A stretch of DNA of 64,000 bases from Symsagittifera roscoffensis (Eukaryota; Xenacoelomorpha; Acoela; Convolutidae), in the NCBI RefSeq assembly GCF_963678635.1, contig NC_087071.1, positions 27,077,378 to 27,141,377 on the forward strand, read 5' to 3'. Both the position numbers and the translations under genes were made by a program. The notes under the pieces were generated by a model that ran no database searches, was not told where the DNA came from, and saw nothing but the letters and a program-made list of their open reading frames with translations. Below, in pieces: positions 51,530 through 64,000 of the stretch (position 1 is its first letter; each line of letters starts with the position of its first letter).

Positions 51530-53850
51530 TGAGTTTTTTTTGAAAAATTTAGTTTTTCTCAAAAACTACGCAACCGATTTTCAAAAAAAGGTAACAATTT
51601 GAATTCCGATTACTCCCCTGTGTGTTTACGTACTCCACTAATCTCTTTTCACCTTAAACCATTTTCTACAGCCTTCGAAAAAGTGTGTAGAGGGAGTTTT
51701 TGACTCATATTTTTGATTTTTTTTTATATTTTCGCAAAAACTACCCTCCTAAATCTAAGTTTTTGGTTTCAATCGAAAGAACAGTTAATTTGAAGCTCCC
51801 CTGCATTAGCGTCTACGCACAAACGTTGTTACACAAAAATTTATGATTCTCGGAAAGTTGTAATTTTCCTTTTTTGACCGATTTTCGAAACGTTTTGTTT
51901 TTTCTCAAAAACTACGACGCCAATTCTCAAATTTTAGTTTCAATCGAAAGTACAGTTTGCAAGGAGCTCCCCTGCATAAGCTGTTATGCCCAAAATATTT
52001 TACACAATTTGATATTACCCTCAGGGATTTGAACCCCTGCTGACCAAAAGCGTTCCTCCTCTGTTCTATTTTTTGAGATATCCATTTTTGACTGACGGAC
52101 TCTAAAATTTTTTAAGGGAGCCTTTGGCACCAATTAATACTATTTTTGAAGGGGGTGTGCGTGCCAAAAAAAAACGCAATTTTTATGACAAAATTTTCCA
52201 AAAAGTGCTCAAAAACGCCTTTTTGGCCTTTTTTATCATTATTTAGTGCATTGGGAGAACTTGGAAAGTCAATTTGGACGATCTAAAAAAAGGAAGACAA
52301 TTTTTTTTGACATTTTTTAAAAACTCGTTCCCCTCGAGACAATCCTAGATCTGCCCGTGGAAAAATACGTTTTTGGAAAAATCGATTTGTTATTTTTTGA
52401 CCGTTTTTTGCAATTTTTTTAATTTGTCTCGAAAAATTTGAAATTAACTTTTTCATCCCGCATCAGTACAATAATTTGAAAAATTATCAAACACGTAGCT
52501 CCAGTTTTAGCTGGCTCCCTAAATTTTAATAAAACAATCAATATCTTTCTTATTTAGGCAATTTCACCTATAATTACGCTTGCGATTAGCAAGCGTTATC
52601 AAATCGGAGAGTAAACCTTTTTTGGGGTTAACAACTAGTTTAACAAAATCCTTTGAGTCACTTGACATGCTGAATGCTTTTCACTTGACATGCTGGGTGC
52701 GTATTACATACTGCAGTGTTGCTTCAAGGGGATTTTGAGTTTTTTGAAATTTTACTTAATCAGTTTTTTTCGGCTTAACTGGTTTCTGCTTAAAAACGGC
52801 CTTGTTTTCGCTTCATATTTTTTGTTCAGTTGCTAATTTGATTTCCAAATTTCTTGCTTGACATACTTGCACAGAACTCTTGCTTGATAAAAACAGGTGT
52901 TATGAAAGTGTATGGTTTTCTTATTTTTAATTTTTTTTGAGACGCTTTGGAAAACTTAAATACTTTTTGCAAGAATTTGTTTTTTTTTCTCAAAAACCCC
53001 TCTACCACTTTTTAAAGAAGGGGCATCCAGGCAAAAGGCCGCCTACCTTGTTGTGTGCATGCATACTCGTATGATCTCTTTTTGCACTACTTTTTTGTCT
53101 ACATCCTTCAAAAAAGTCTGTGGGGAAACATTTGACCAATATATTTTTTTGTTTTCTCAAGATCGGAGGTTTTGGTTTCATTGAAAAGTAAGGATTTGAA
53201 AAGCTTCCCTCCATAGGTGGTTAAGACCAATTTTTTTGGGCCCTCGGGATTTTTCGGACAGTTTTTCTACTCTATCTCTAAAACTAACGTCTCAAACCTG
53301 ACGTTGCGCTTTCAATGGAGATAACGGCTAGTGAGAACTTCCATTTGCTAAATTTTTACAACAAAAACTATGGTCTTCGGAAAAGACATTTTTTGAACTT
53401 TTTTTTTCTAAATTCTACTAATTTTACCAAAAAATACCCTTTGATATCTGTGAGATTTTGGGTTCAAATAAAAAAAAGTTTGTGGGAAGCTCCTTTGCAT
53501 ACGCGACTACGCCCAAACTGTTTCGACACAAAAAATTATGACCCGCAGAAAAGTCAAAAAATTGATTTGTTGACCGTTTTTTGATTTTTTTTTGAGAACT
53601 ACCCTGCCAAACCTAGGTTATTGCGTTTAATCTAAATACCAGATTGGTCGAATATCTTTTGCATAAGCGGTCACGCTCAATTTGTTTTAGAAATCAAAAT
53701 TATTATTTTCGGAAAACGTCAAGTTTCTGATTTGTTGACTGTTTTTTGGACTATTCTCGATAACTATCTTGCCAAATATGATATCATAGGCTTAATCGAC
53801 CCAACAGGTTGTTGGAAGATCACTTTCATAATTTGCTACGCACCGTTTCT
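51530..53850 (+). repeat. Degenerate tandem array
   Basis: A theme recurs several times: CTCAAAAACTAC(G/C), then GTTTCAATCGAAAG, then GGAGCTCCCCTGCAT, then GC(G/T)(G/T)(T/A)TACGCCCAAA, then TTTTGACCG. Clear instances lie near 51,560, 51,735, 51,905, 53,160, 53,455, 53,590 and 53,760, interrupted at about 52,070-53,000 by other repeats. Spacing is about 150-190 bp where adjacent. Looks like an old satellite-type array. Confidence 0.5.
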
Positions 53851-55384
53851 TATAGAAAAAAATAGGTTTACCCATTTTAGTTACTCATTTGGATGTGCTG
53901 TGTACCCTGTTTACCCATTTTGAGTTCTGTTTACCCATTTTGATGTGTATTTTTGCCCTTTGGTTTTGGTTTTACTTTCGCTTTTGGTTTCGGCTTTGGT
54001 TTTGGTTTTTTTACAATATCGAATCTGTTATTTCAATTCACGTTGCTTAAAGTGGAAAAAAAAGAATTTTCTGTTTTTTTTGTGTTTCTGAGAACAAAGC
54101 GTTAAATGTCGAGTATCAAAATTTTACAGCTAAAGTTTTCTGTTATATCATTTTGTTTTTGGCTCATTTGGCGTCTACTCAAGTATCGTTGGCTTATCTA
54201 CCGCCTCTGTAATTGAACTTCAAAGCTTATATAACGGCGGTGATTGTTTTCCTTTGCATGTTTTGTTTTAAATTGAATATAATTCGGACAAAAATATGGA
54301 TACGTTGGAAGTATTTTTTTCCGAGTTTTGAAAAAAAAAAATTTCTAATTAAGTGAATCCATTTTATTTTCTGTCTGCTAGCTTACGATGCTGTGTCTGT
54401 GTGAAATACAAATTTCATATCTAAATGTCTGATCTCAAATGGGTTGTGAAATGATAAAATTAGCCTTCTTCAGGAATATCTCAAGATTATCTCAGATCTG
54501 AATATATTTTTGTAGTGGTTTGGAGCAAAAATCTATTGTAGAAAAAGTTTCAAACCGCCAGGTCAAAAAAATTATAGATCGTTTTTAAAAAATTTAGATA
54601 TTAGGGTGTTTATTCTAAAGTAACTGACGCTACGGGAAACATTTCATCTAACCAATTGAATAGCCAACTGGGCACATAAATAACTAATTGGACACCTGAT
54701 CAAACCAGCCCACTTTATCAAATTGGCCAACTTTTGTACATGCTAACTTTGAAAAATACAGTATTGGAACAACAAATTTTTGAAAACCAACTAAGTAAAC
54801 AAAAGCAGTAACTACCTCAATCTGCTAATAACTTCGTGTTCAGTGACCAACTAGCTCTGTCTCCCGACTATATAAATTTTTTTGATATCTACTCAATTCA
54901 CTTAAAAGTAACAATAGTTTTTTAAAGATGCAGTTGAAGAACAAAGACTCGCTGTCATATTGCTTTAAGCTTTACGAAAGACGTTTTAATTTCATTTGAT
55001 TTTATCCACAGAATTGCTCGCGGCTCGCTTTGTTTATAATTAAGAAAAAATGCTTTCTGATGTTTTTTTCTGAACAAATGGATAATTTATTTTGAACAAA
55101 TGAATAAAGAGGTTTACTACTAGAGGTTTACTAGTGAGAAATTCAAATAAGAAAAACTTTGAATTGTTTTCTGTGGGATGAAAAAAATTTAATCAGTTCC
55201 AAGCTCTGGAAGGTTCTTAAAAACATCAACTTTCGAAAGTTAATTACTCAAGATGTAAGGAAATTAAAAACAATTAAGCAAGTGAAGTCTTGCCTAGAAC
55301 ATGTTCCAGATTTGTGGTACATGACTTGTTAATATCGATGAACTGCCATTTAGGTTTACCAAAATTTTCAAGTTACAGTTGTAA
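53851..55384. other. Non-coding, nothing recognised
   Basis: AT-rich sequence with short T runs and TTTGGTTTTGG-type simple sequence near 53,960-54,010. A short match to the start of the 49,980 repeat lies near 54,095. No gene seen. Confidence 0.5.
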
Positions 55385-56280
55385 TGTTCAGCCGATTTGG
55401 GTCAGCAACAAAGATAACCAAGCCTTCTAAATTAAAAGTTTCATCAAATTATGTTCCATTTTTTTTGGCTTTTCTTAGAAACTGTCGGAAAATTTTTGCT
55501 GCTGATGTATTCTTTTGACAAATTTGGGCTTCTAAACTATCGATTTTCGAAAAAAGTTTCTTTCTCATTCAAATAATTTGAATCTATGAGTTAAAATTCA
55601 GAAATGTGTTTGCTTTTGTTTTATGCAAGGTTATGAGGGTTTGATTTAGGCCGTGATAATGAAATGGTGATTTGACCCGGTTCACAAACTTTTCTAAATC
55701 AACTGAGACATGCTAATTGTTTAGTCAATTCTTTGATTCATGCTAAACACATCACATTGTACTTTAATTAGCGGGTTACGGGATAATTGCGAGAGTAATT
55801 TTCAAACAACAAGCAAATTGAAAAAAAAATCAACCTGGTTTAATGAATTAATTGATTCACTTGAATTGCTGATATCACTTGGTTCATAATGAATTCAGAT
55901 ATTTAGCGTCTTCGAAAACTGTAGTATGGAGAAAACGAATACCACAAGGAGGTTCAGAAATCCCCGTGGGACGGCAAAGATCCTAATTTCGAATGAGACC
56001 CTAAATTGTATTTTTCAAACAGGAAATTTTCCGTTTAAAAAAAATGCTAATTTTTTTTCGGCCTAGGTTTTTTCGACTTAAATGAAACACCTATGACGTG
56101 TTTCATTTTGTTGTGCGCAATTTTCTTCGTAATTGCTTTTAAAGTCTTAGAATTTGTGATATAACTAGTTTGACCTCTTGTATTTCCCTATTTTTGTCCA
56201 CTTAGTTTCCACATCTTGGAATTGTTTTACTTTGTTGTGCGCAATTTTCTTTGTAATTGCTTTTAATTGTTTGATTTTTT
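55385..56280 (+). repeat. Diverged repeat of about 0.7-0.9 kb, copy 2
   Basis: Partner of 49,980-50,900, with the shared blocks in the same order. The CGCAATTTTCTT(C/T)GTAATTGC block is itself doubled near 56,115 and 56,235. Confidence 0.6.
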
Positions 56281-58375
56281 CCTTCCATTCGTGATTCGAC
56301 CGACTTTGACTTTCCTTGTTTTTTGCTTCAAAAATTTGTTTTAGCTCAAATGATTTCGGTTTATGTTTTGTTGGCTTAGTGACCTAATTTTGGAATTTTG
56401 TGTAATTCCAAGGGAAAGAAAATTTTTACGCTTCTCTCCGGATTGCACAAAACGATAAAAGCCTAATATTTTATATGATTCTATGTTTTTCATGAAAACA
56501 ATTTTTTTTTCGGTTTTAGATGGGCTTATTCAAGTTCTGTTGGCTCCGTTGAAGCTCAAATACTGTTTTTGAAAGGTCAAAAAACGCCGCCAATTTTGTT
56601 TCTGGACGTATTTCTTCAAATAAAATTATTCCAGACAACATTTAATTGTTTTTTTTTTCGTGTTTTTTTGCGAGTTTGTTTCAAGTTTCTTTGGACCTAG
56701 TCGTTCTCTTTTCCTTCCAGTATTTACTATTTTTTCATGCAGGAACTGAGATTTTAAAATTCTACCAAAAATTAGTTCTCAGATCTGAATTCATCATTTC
56801 AGATCTCTGAATATTGGATTTGAAATAGAAATTTTCAGACCTGAAATACTCATGACAAACACATTTTTAGATCTGAAATTTTATCCGAGGAACTATTTCC
56901 TAAATTATAATGTATTCATATCAAGCAATGAAATGAGTTTTATTTTTTTTTGCTGTTTTTGCAGTATACAGTTTTTATTAAATCATTTAGCAGTGAAAAA
57001 AATCATCCGAAGTACTTCAACAGTTTTTTTGATCAAAGTAATTTTGTTGTTCACTTGTTTTAAAAAAGTTTGCAAAAGTTGTTAGAAGAACTATCAAATT
57101 TTGATTTTCATGCTATGTTTTTGCATTTCCAATATTACCTTATGTTTGCGTGAACATATCATAGCAGTCTCCAGTTAAAGATTTTGCTAAGTACCTGCTA
57201 GAAGCTAGCAGAAGCAATAAAATACAAAATTACTTAGAATATATTTTTTGGGTCAGAATCATTGATATCTTCAGATCAAAAATTACAATTGAAAACAAAA
57301 GCTCAGATTTGAAATTTAGATTTGTTTAGTTTTTTTCAGAGCTAAAATAATCATGTAAAACAAAAGTTAAGATTTGAAATTAGACTTGAGAAACCAATTC
57401 TTATGTTATATTAGCAATATTTTAGCATTTCACAACCCATTTCAGATCTGAAATTTAGATCTGGAAAAGATTATTTAAGATTTGAATTAGAAAGTTTACT
57501 AGGTACGCGTTTTTTGTCTACTAGCTTGCCATGCTATTTTACGTGATATCGCAATAGGTGCGAAGGTCTGCTTCGCATCTGCGTTTATTTCATTCCTTAT
57601 CAAAAAAAAAGTCAAAAGTTTTTTTATTGACGTTGAAGGGCAGTCGGTATAATCAAGTCATTTTGATACGAGCAATCTTGTTTACTTTAATAATGTTAAA
57701 TTTAATTAGTTTAATGATGAGACATTGCGTATAAAAAAAGCTCAAGCTCGAAATAGTATGTGGCCCTAGTTTAAATGGACAAATAACCCAAGTTGCGAAA
57801 ATTTTCAATGGATTTTCTGCTATTGAATTAAGATTTCAGTCAGTACTCGGACCCAAATTGCTTTTTTAGAACTACATTTTCAAAAGATTAAGCATCTGCA
57901 AGACTTCTATCAGTTGACTACGTTTTTGCTCATCTTTTTCGTGAGCTGTCATGTACAAAAAAGGTCATTTATGTTTTCTTCTGGATTCAAAACACGATCA
58001 GTTCACCGAGCAAAGATTAGTTTAGGTTAATTAATAAATTCGATTCATCAATTAACCAGTACTTTTTACCAGTCCTTCAAATTGTTTCTTTTGGAAGTTT
58101 GAGACCCTATTCTAATTTAACGTTAATACAATAACTGGAAATATCTTCCAAAAATTTACGCACGTACCAAAAAATATTCTATCATCTTCAGATGCGAAAA
58201 CTTGGTTATGATATTGAAAACACGCAATTTTTTCAAAGCATATCACGCTTTAAGCAGTTGTCTGAGATGTTATCATCCTCACACAATAACGATTTGATTT
58301 TTAAGAACGTTGAATTGACGCCTGTGTTTGGTCGTTGAAATTGGCTGGGCTGATTTATTATTGAAATCAATTTTT
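56281..58375. other. Non-coding, repeat fragments
   Basis: Contains many AGATCTGAAAT-like words (56,780-57,470) suggesting a degenerate simple repeat, and a GCGAAG-type terminal stem near 57,555. No gene recognised. Confidence 0.5.
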
Positions 58376-59644
58376 GTTCGACTTTCGTAACGAAGGTAAC
58401 GGATTATTTGTGCTCGGGGTGGGTTTTTTCTTCAGACAATATTCGACTCTTTAACTATTCATTTTTGACGGAAATTTTTATGTCGTTCAAAAGGTATTGT
58501 TGTCCTGAGCTTACATTCAAAAAGATATTTCACCTGTGATCATTTTTTGTGAAGTTATGGGGGTTTAAAGGTTGTCATTTTGGCCAAATTGGGACAATTA
58601 ACGCGCGATAAACTTCGCGCTAATAACGCGTAAGCGGAGATTTAATCCGTCTTAGAAATTGTTGCAAAATGGCTGAAGGAAGCTTATTTTTGTTATTATT
58701 GATTTGTTAATTTGAGCGAAATTTATCACTGTGTACTTTGTGTGTGGTTGATTTTCTCAAAAATCTCAAAGTTAAAAAAAGTAATTTATTTTTTTTACAT
58801 TTAATTTTTATGTTATTATTGCTCCATAGACCTTAAAAGGCAGTCGGAAGCTTATTTGCTATAATTGATTTGTTAATTTGAGCGAAATTTATCACTGTGT
58901 ACTTTGTGAGTGGTTGATTTTCTCAAAAATCTCAAACGTAAAAAAAGTAATTTATTTTTTTTTACATTTAATTTTTATGTTATTTTTTCTCCATAGATCT
59001 TAAAAGGCAGTCGCAATATTGTGTGCCTCGCCCTGATACGAGCAGTCTTGTTTTCCTTAGTACCAATATGGTTTTTTAAAAAATATATCGGAATACCTAA
59101 AAGTCCAATTGATTCAATCAAAAATAGAGACCTTGCCCTGACTGTAGTGACGAAGCCCTGAATGTTATGTCTGCTTTTTATGGTCTATGAAGCAGTAACA
59201 GCATGAAATATTGAAATGTATTATAATAAACTTAAACATTAAAAAAATTGAGATTTTTTGTGAATACATCCCCCCACACGTCATATCAAGTACAAAATGA
59301 TAGATATTGCTCCTATTAACAAACTAAGAATGGCAACTAAGCTTCCTTGAACCAATTTGCTCAATTTCTATGACGGATCAAATCTCGCTTACGCGTTAAT
59401 AGCGCTAGTTATATCGCGCGTTAATTGTCCCAAATTGGCCAAAATGGCAATGTTCAAACCCTCTTAACTTTACAAAAAGAAATCACAGGTGAAACATTTT
59501 TTCAAGTTTAAGCTTAGGACAACAAAAACTTCGAATGATGAAAAAATTCCTTCAGAAATTGATAGTTAAAAAGTCGAAATTTGTCTGAAGAAAAAACCCA
59601 TCCCGAGCACAAATAGTCCGTTACTTTCGTTAAGAAAGTCGGAA
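58376..59644. mobile_element. Foldback element with arms of about 310 bp
   Basis: 58,376-58,690 and 59,336-59,644 are reverse complements at high similarity, including TCGACTTTC, GCTCGGG(G/A)TGGGTTTTTTCT, CACCTGTGAT, GGACAATTAACGCGCG and AACGCGTAAGCG. The centre holds a tandem duplication of about 168 bp (58,677-59,012). No ORF. It is a non-autonomous DNA or foldback-type element, with related fragments at 28,807-28,955. Confidence 0.8.
58677..59012 (+). repeat. 168-bp tandem duplication inside the foldback element
   Basis: Two near-identical units starting GGAAGCTTATTT and ending AAAAGGCAGTCG, starting at 58,678 and 58,846. Confidence 0.85.
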
Positions 59645-61957
59645 GAATAATTCAACGGCAGTCTAAGGTATCAATATTTATCTGATTGATGGTCATTTAA
59701 AACTGTTTAGTTTAACTTCAAATGTGAATAACTAAGAACGATTTGGTCTCACGTTTAGAAGTTTAATATTGGAAAAACGATTAAAACAAGAACCCCTTTG
59801 AGGTCATATTAAAATAATTTACTTCGTTTTAGCCTGTCTCATATTAAAATTATGTCATTCCTTGCAACATCGATCGAATTTTGTGAAAATTTTTTTATTT
59901 TACAATTTAACCAGCTTAAGAAGAAGTTTCACTTTAATAATAAGACCAGCCTGAAAAGGCCAAATAGAAAGAATAGAATAGTTTAACCTCCGGTAGCCAA
60001 AACCTGACGCAGCTTTAGCTTAAATATATTAGTATACCTGGTTAAATATTTGACTTGAAACAATCGACTAAATAAGTTTCATAATGACTAACCTTGGATT
60101 TCAACAGAAACTGTTTCCTAACAATTGCCCTAAATTGCAATGAATGATAAATGGCTTGCAAAAATTTCTAATGCTTTACCATGATTCAATCCGTTATTTT
60201 AATTATGTTACTTTTTAGTAAGTATATTGAATTCGTATTATTGAATTCTGTTAAGTCATTTTTCCTAAATTTTTGCTTAAGAATACACCATAGGTCTCTT
60301 TTGAAGAGTCAGCAAAAATTAGTGTTTTTGATCAAAACAATACGTATCAAAAGTTTACAACCGTGCGCTTCAGCTTGTCATCTTCAATCTGCCAAGGCTT
60401 ATATAAAAAATTCTGTTCAATTTTTTATTTTTTACTGTTTTTATTTATGTACCAATATATACTAATATATTCAAGGTCGGATCTGGGATTTTCTCTTCTT
60501 TTTGAAATTTTGTCGACCTTTTTTTTTTTAGGTTGACCAAATTGATTTTCTGAGCTCTCCCAAAGCACTAAAATGTCACTGTTTCGGCCAATTTTTCTTT
60601 TTAGGCTTTTTTTGGAAAATTTTGACCATAAAATTGCATTTTTTCGGCGCGCGCTAACCCCTCACAATTAGTATATTGGCGCCAAAGGCGCCTTTAGAAA
60701 AATTTTAGGCTCCTTCGCCAAAATGGATATCTCACAATATTACAAAGGCGCACCCTTTGGGTCGATTGGTGGTCGAATTCCTGAGTGGGGTTGGGGAGTT
60801 GCGTACGCCACCCTTCTAAGTCCGACCCTGTATACGGTCTATATATAGGTATATATGTGAGCGATGTGTGTATATATGCGCCCGGGCTTCTTTTTATTCA
60901 GACAAATTTCAGCAATCGAAGTATTATTTTTTGTTGATTTTTTTCGTTACCCTAGAAAAAGATTGACTACCAGTGCTTAACTGGAAAACGCTATTTCTCT
61001 TGCTGCCATATTTGGTGAAAATCTGGGGTTTGGACCTGGACCAATTCATGTGCATTTTGAAGGTTTTATTAAAAAAAATTATACAAACATATAATGAATT
61101 CAGATGAGAGGAGCTATCAGGCAGTCAATAATGTTCCAGATTGAACCGAAGCAAATTGATTGGTCTTTACAATTCCCAATGCCGACTCAAATCTTAGCAC
61201 AAGCACTTAGTGTTCGGAAAATTGAGGCGTTTAGACTTGTCTAGTTCTACTTTAGCCCGAGACAAAATTTTATAAAATTGATTGACTTTGCATCTGTATA
61301 ATAAACTTAATCTGCACTATTTTATCAGCAATAAAAACAGCCTGGGTTTCAAGGAAAAAAAACAGGGTTTTCAAGTTTTCAAGCATATTTTGGAACTTCA
61401 AAAGATTCATCTTATTGATATTGGCAATCAAAAATCCCGTTTTCATTTTTTTTGCTTTTTTCAATCAAACATCCTAAAACCTAGTAAAACCTAGTTTTTA
61501 CTTTTTATAACCTAGTCTCCTCCTTCACTTCACCATCCAAACAAAAAAAATCATTTTTGTTGACTGACTGTATGTATGAATGACTGACATCTTTTTTGTT
61601 GACTGAATGACAATTTTGAGCCATTGCATAATAATTTAATTTGATCAGTCAATTTGGATAACTTTGCTTAGAGGAAAATTTTACTCAGGAACTTGTGCTT
61701 CGTCGTTGCCGTCTCAGCTTTCTTTCATTGTGATTTGAGACAGCTTCAACATTTTTTTGTATTCAGTATTTGTTAATACAGTATTCTTTTTCTCCCTTTT
61801 GATTCTAAATTGTGATTTGAGAAAGATTCAACCTCATTGCAACCACAATTTTATTTAAAAAATATATTTTTTTTTGTTTGGAAAATTCGAAAACCTTCTC
61901 TGTTGTGATATTTCTTTTAATCTTTTTTTGAACTAAAATTGAAAAATTTTGGGATGT
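59645..61957. other. Non-coding, no gene recognised
   Basis: Includes an inverted copy (about 60,570-60,745) of the segment at 52,070-52,220 and short TATA/GTGT-type simple sequence near 60,835-60,880. No supported exon. Confidence 0.5.
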
Positions 61958-61959
61958 AG

Positions 61960-62079
61960 GCAGTGAAATTTTGGGCACTATCTATTTGCCAGAAGAAGAA
62001 GACTGGGAGTCGATGATGTTCCTTATTCCCCACGAACACAGCCCAGACGTGAGATCCCAAATGTGTCACCAATACAGGT
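61960..62079 (+). CDS. Possible single exon of an unidentified gene
   Basis: Between an acceptor-like GGGATGTAG (ends 61,959) and a weak donor-like CAG|GTCGTT at 62,080, an open frame encodes EILGTIYLPEEEDWESMMF and LIPHEHSPDVRSQMCHQYR-type sequence. Its base composition is more coding-like than that of the flanks. I do not recognise the protein. The donor is poor and no partner exon is visible, so the call is tentative. Confidence 0.3.
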
Positions 62080-63049
62080 CGTTACAATTGCATTTTTATT
62101 TCATTTTACATTTTCGGCTGTAAAGTTTTACACTCGAATGACGCTGAAATTCAAAACAGCTGGGCGTGTAATACTCGGGGAAGAAGGCTGTTATAGCAAG
62201 TTCCGCATTTTGTCCCTGAATTCCGCAATTTATCACTGGGTGACGCGGGTTCCGATGTCGTTGGAATCCAGAAAACAAAGCACTTCAGAATATTTTGATT
62301 TTCACTGCTCCTCGGCTCAATTCAGTTCAGTGTCAAATTTTGAAATCGACATTTGAGGAATCTAAAACCACGTAGTTTAACATACTTTCTCTAAAAATAA
62401 AAGTCAGTATGGAATCCAGAAAGTTACCTTTGAATTTGACTTTGAGTTATTTGGCAATTCAGAAAAACGACTGCCAAAAATCATATCGTAACGTATGTTT
62501 CAGTTCTCGATATTGCTTTTCTGGAAAAGTGATCAATCGGGTCAAAAAAGAGCGACTTAAAGAAAGTAATGACGAGTCTAAATTTGTGTCAATGATCGTT
62601 AGATTGTACAAACGCGTGAATTGGTTTTCAATATCCTTCGTCTTCACGGGAGGTGAGTAGAGTTATCATATCGTTTTTTATCAATAAATCCACAGAACCT
62701 TCTATGACAAATTGAGCAATCTTCATTCATGTCATCATTGTTCGACGAATTCACAATAAAAGCCTGTAAGACACTATGTCGTAGGTTGTTCTTTTTTACC
62801 CGATTTTAAGGACTTCATCAAAAGTTCGTAGGTTTAAGTGCAGTATTATAATGCAAAACATTGATCGTGATTCAAATAAAAAAGAATCAACAAAGTTCTA
62901 ACAAAGTGTCGAGAAATAGTGTTCAGAGTTTTTGACTATCTAGACTAGAATTCAGTAGCGAGCAAAAATCTTTATTTGAGATGAATGCTTGATTTAGAGG
63001 AAAAATCGTTTAACTTTTGATTGCAATTATATGAACGGTTCATTATTTA
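62080..63049. other. Non-coding or unassigned
   Basis: Both strands of 62,100-62,280 are open for about 60-90 codons, but neither frame shows a family I know. Possible intron or repeat remnant. Confidence 0.35.
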
Positions 63050-63640
63050 CACTTGCGAAGCAAAGTGGATTAGTGCGAACTTTCTTTTTTTTTCAACCTA
63101 AGTTGCAAATGAAAAAGCTACTTTTACTAGCGTTTTTGAATAGGTAGGCTGCGGTAGCTTTATAATATCATATGTGCTTTGACATTTGATTAGTAAAAAG
63201 TTAACGCAGCCGATGCATTTTTAATTCATCAAATGAACCGCTAAAAAAATTTGTTTCAAACAGCAGTACAATGATGAAAAGCTCGGTTTCAGAAATTTTC
63301 CAACCAAATGTATCTCGCAACTTTTTTGAAATGCAAAATTTATTAGTACTTTGGCTTTAAGCTTTCCATTTTTATACATGCAAAATTGTGTCTTTGGTTT
63401 ATTTTGAATTTGGTGCTACTTTTGAAGCACTGAAGTAGCGATTTATTACCATTTGTAGCTGCGTTTTTGGTAGCTAGTTTTTGGTTATTTTAAGCATCCA
63501 TTTAAGATTCGGATCCGACACGTAGTCGAGTTTTTGCTAATTCGAGGCTTAATTCTACTTTTTTAAATTAACTTGGTAGGGCTGCTTTTTAGTCATGTTC
63601 TCGCAAGTGTTTGCAAAGCGCAGCTTCGCCTCTGTGTAAA
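63050..63640 (+). repeat. Dispersed repeat with GCGAAG-type end (member 3)
   Basis: Same order of blocks as 14,440-14,830: a TTTCTTTTTTTTTCAACCTAA-type start, GACACGTAGTCGAGTTTTTGC, then GTCATGTTCTCGC and the terminal stem GCAAAGCGCAGCTTCGC at about 63,613. Confidence 0.55.
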
Positions 63641-64000
63641 ATTTTTAAAGGCAAATTGTTAAAAAAAAACTCAAATAGTTTTAAAAGTTACGAAATTTGC
63701 TAGGAAAAAAAACTTGTTTTCTTTGAAACAATAGTACAATAGTTGTTGTCGAAACACTCGTGTGTGTAATTTGTGTGCTTGTGTGTAACATAATTGAGTG
63801 TAATTTGCAAAGCAACCAGTTACCAGTTTTCAGCTTAATATAGTAAGAGAATTACATTATTGAACTTATAAAACCAAGCTTATAATATTATAAGATTCAC
63901 CATCAGATGCACGTAGCATAGTGGTATGGCGTTCACTTTGAAATCGGCAGATTCCCTTCCTGTCTTGGCTATGATCATTTGTGCAGACTAGCTCTCACCT
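63641..64000. other. Non-coding; weak tRNA-like segment at the end
   Basis: Near 63,908 GTAGCATAGTGGTATGGCG resembles a pol III box A, but a matching box B is absent. Otherwise nothing seen. Confidence 0.3.

Noticed and set aside
62063-62356. Frames open on both strands (97 and 60 codons)
   Set aside because: Neither shows a motif, and simultaneous openness on both strands points to composition rather than coding.
63600-63645. Helitron 3' end
   Set aside because: A hairpin precedes the end, but the required CTRR terminus was not found in the members examined.
1-64000. CRISPR arrays or prokaryotic operons
   Set aside because: No regularly spaced short repeats with unique spacers; the gene structure is spliced and eukaryotic.

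Overview
The window is a piece of nuclear genome from an AT-rich, invertebrate-type animal. The evidence is a spliced animal gene with GT-AG introns (a Tousled-like kinase), non-LTR and LTR retrotransposons, and many diverged dispersed repeats. I cannot name the species from the sequence.

Left part (1-12,355). Two copies of a tandem segmental duplication are visible, with a period of about 7.99 kb. The right half of copy 1 is at 1-4,363. Copy 2 runs from about 4,364 to 12,355, and its right half (7,985-12,355) aligns to copy 1 with few differences. Each copy carries a decayed jockey/CR1-like LINE followed within about 50 bp by an intact first coding exon of a Tousled-like kinase, then a Mutator-like MITE. 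The start of copy 2 (4,364-7,984) also holds a solo-LTR-like insertion, minus-strand mobile-element protein remnants with a PHD-type finger, and the 5' half of the LINE. Copy 1 should have the same left half outside the window.

Tousled-like kinase (10,101-20,136, +). Six exons splice in phase to a 917-residue protein: an N-terminal region with a KIDDYF-type motif, coiled coils, a complete kinase domain and an Asn/Ser-rich tail. Copy 1 supplies a second, open first exon at 2,114-2,636 with its own donor in the same phase. The introns contain tRNA-headed repeats and a 20-bp perfect hairpin.

Middle (29,299-48,217). This is the outstanding feature: an 18.9-kb Ty3/gypsy-type LTR retroelement. Its 410-bp LTRs look identical to each other, and it has a 4-bp target duplication, a primer-binding site and an unbroken 2,740-codon Gag-Pol (zinc knuckle, protease, RT, RNase H, integrase, GPY/F). 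Downstream is a chain of ORFs, each in the -1 frame relative to the one before: two short hydrophobic ORFs, a 377-codon ORF with no ATG at all, an 872-aa Env-like glycoprotein that resembles chuvirus-type glycoproteins, and a 601-aa protein I do not recognise. Two of the joins are ATGA stop/start overlaps. A canonical 79-nt intron starts 3 nt after the last stop codon. The plus strand is markedly A-rich and G-poor. The element looks young and potentially complete, with an organisation like a complex retrovirus.

Right part (48,218-64,000). I found no convincing gene except one possible exon near 61,960-62,079. The rest is repeat-rich non-coding DNA: direct repeats with tRNA-like box-B segments, a degenerate tandem array (about 51.5-53.9 kb), a foldback element with arms of about 310 bp (58,376-59,644), and further copies of the families seen in the kinase introns.
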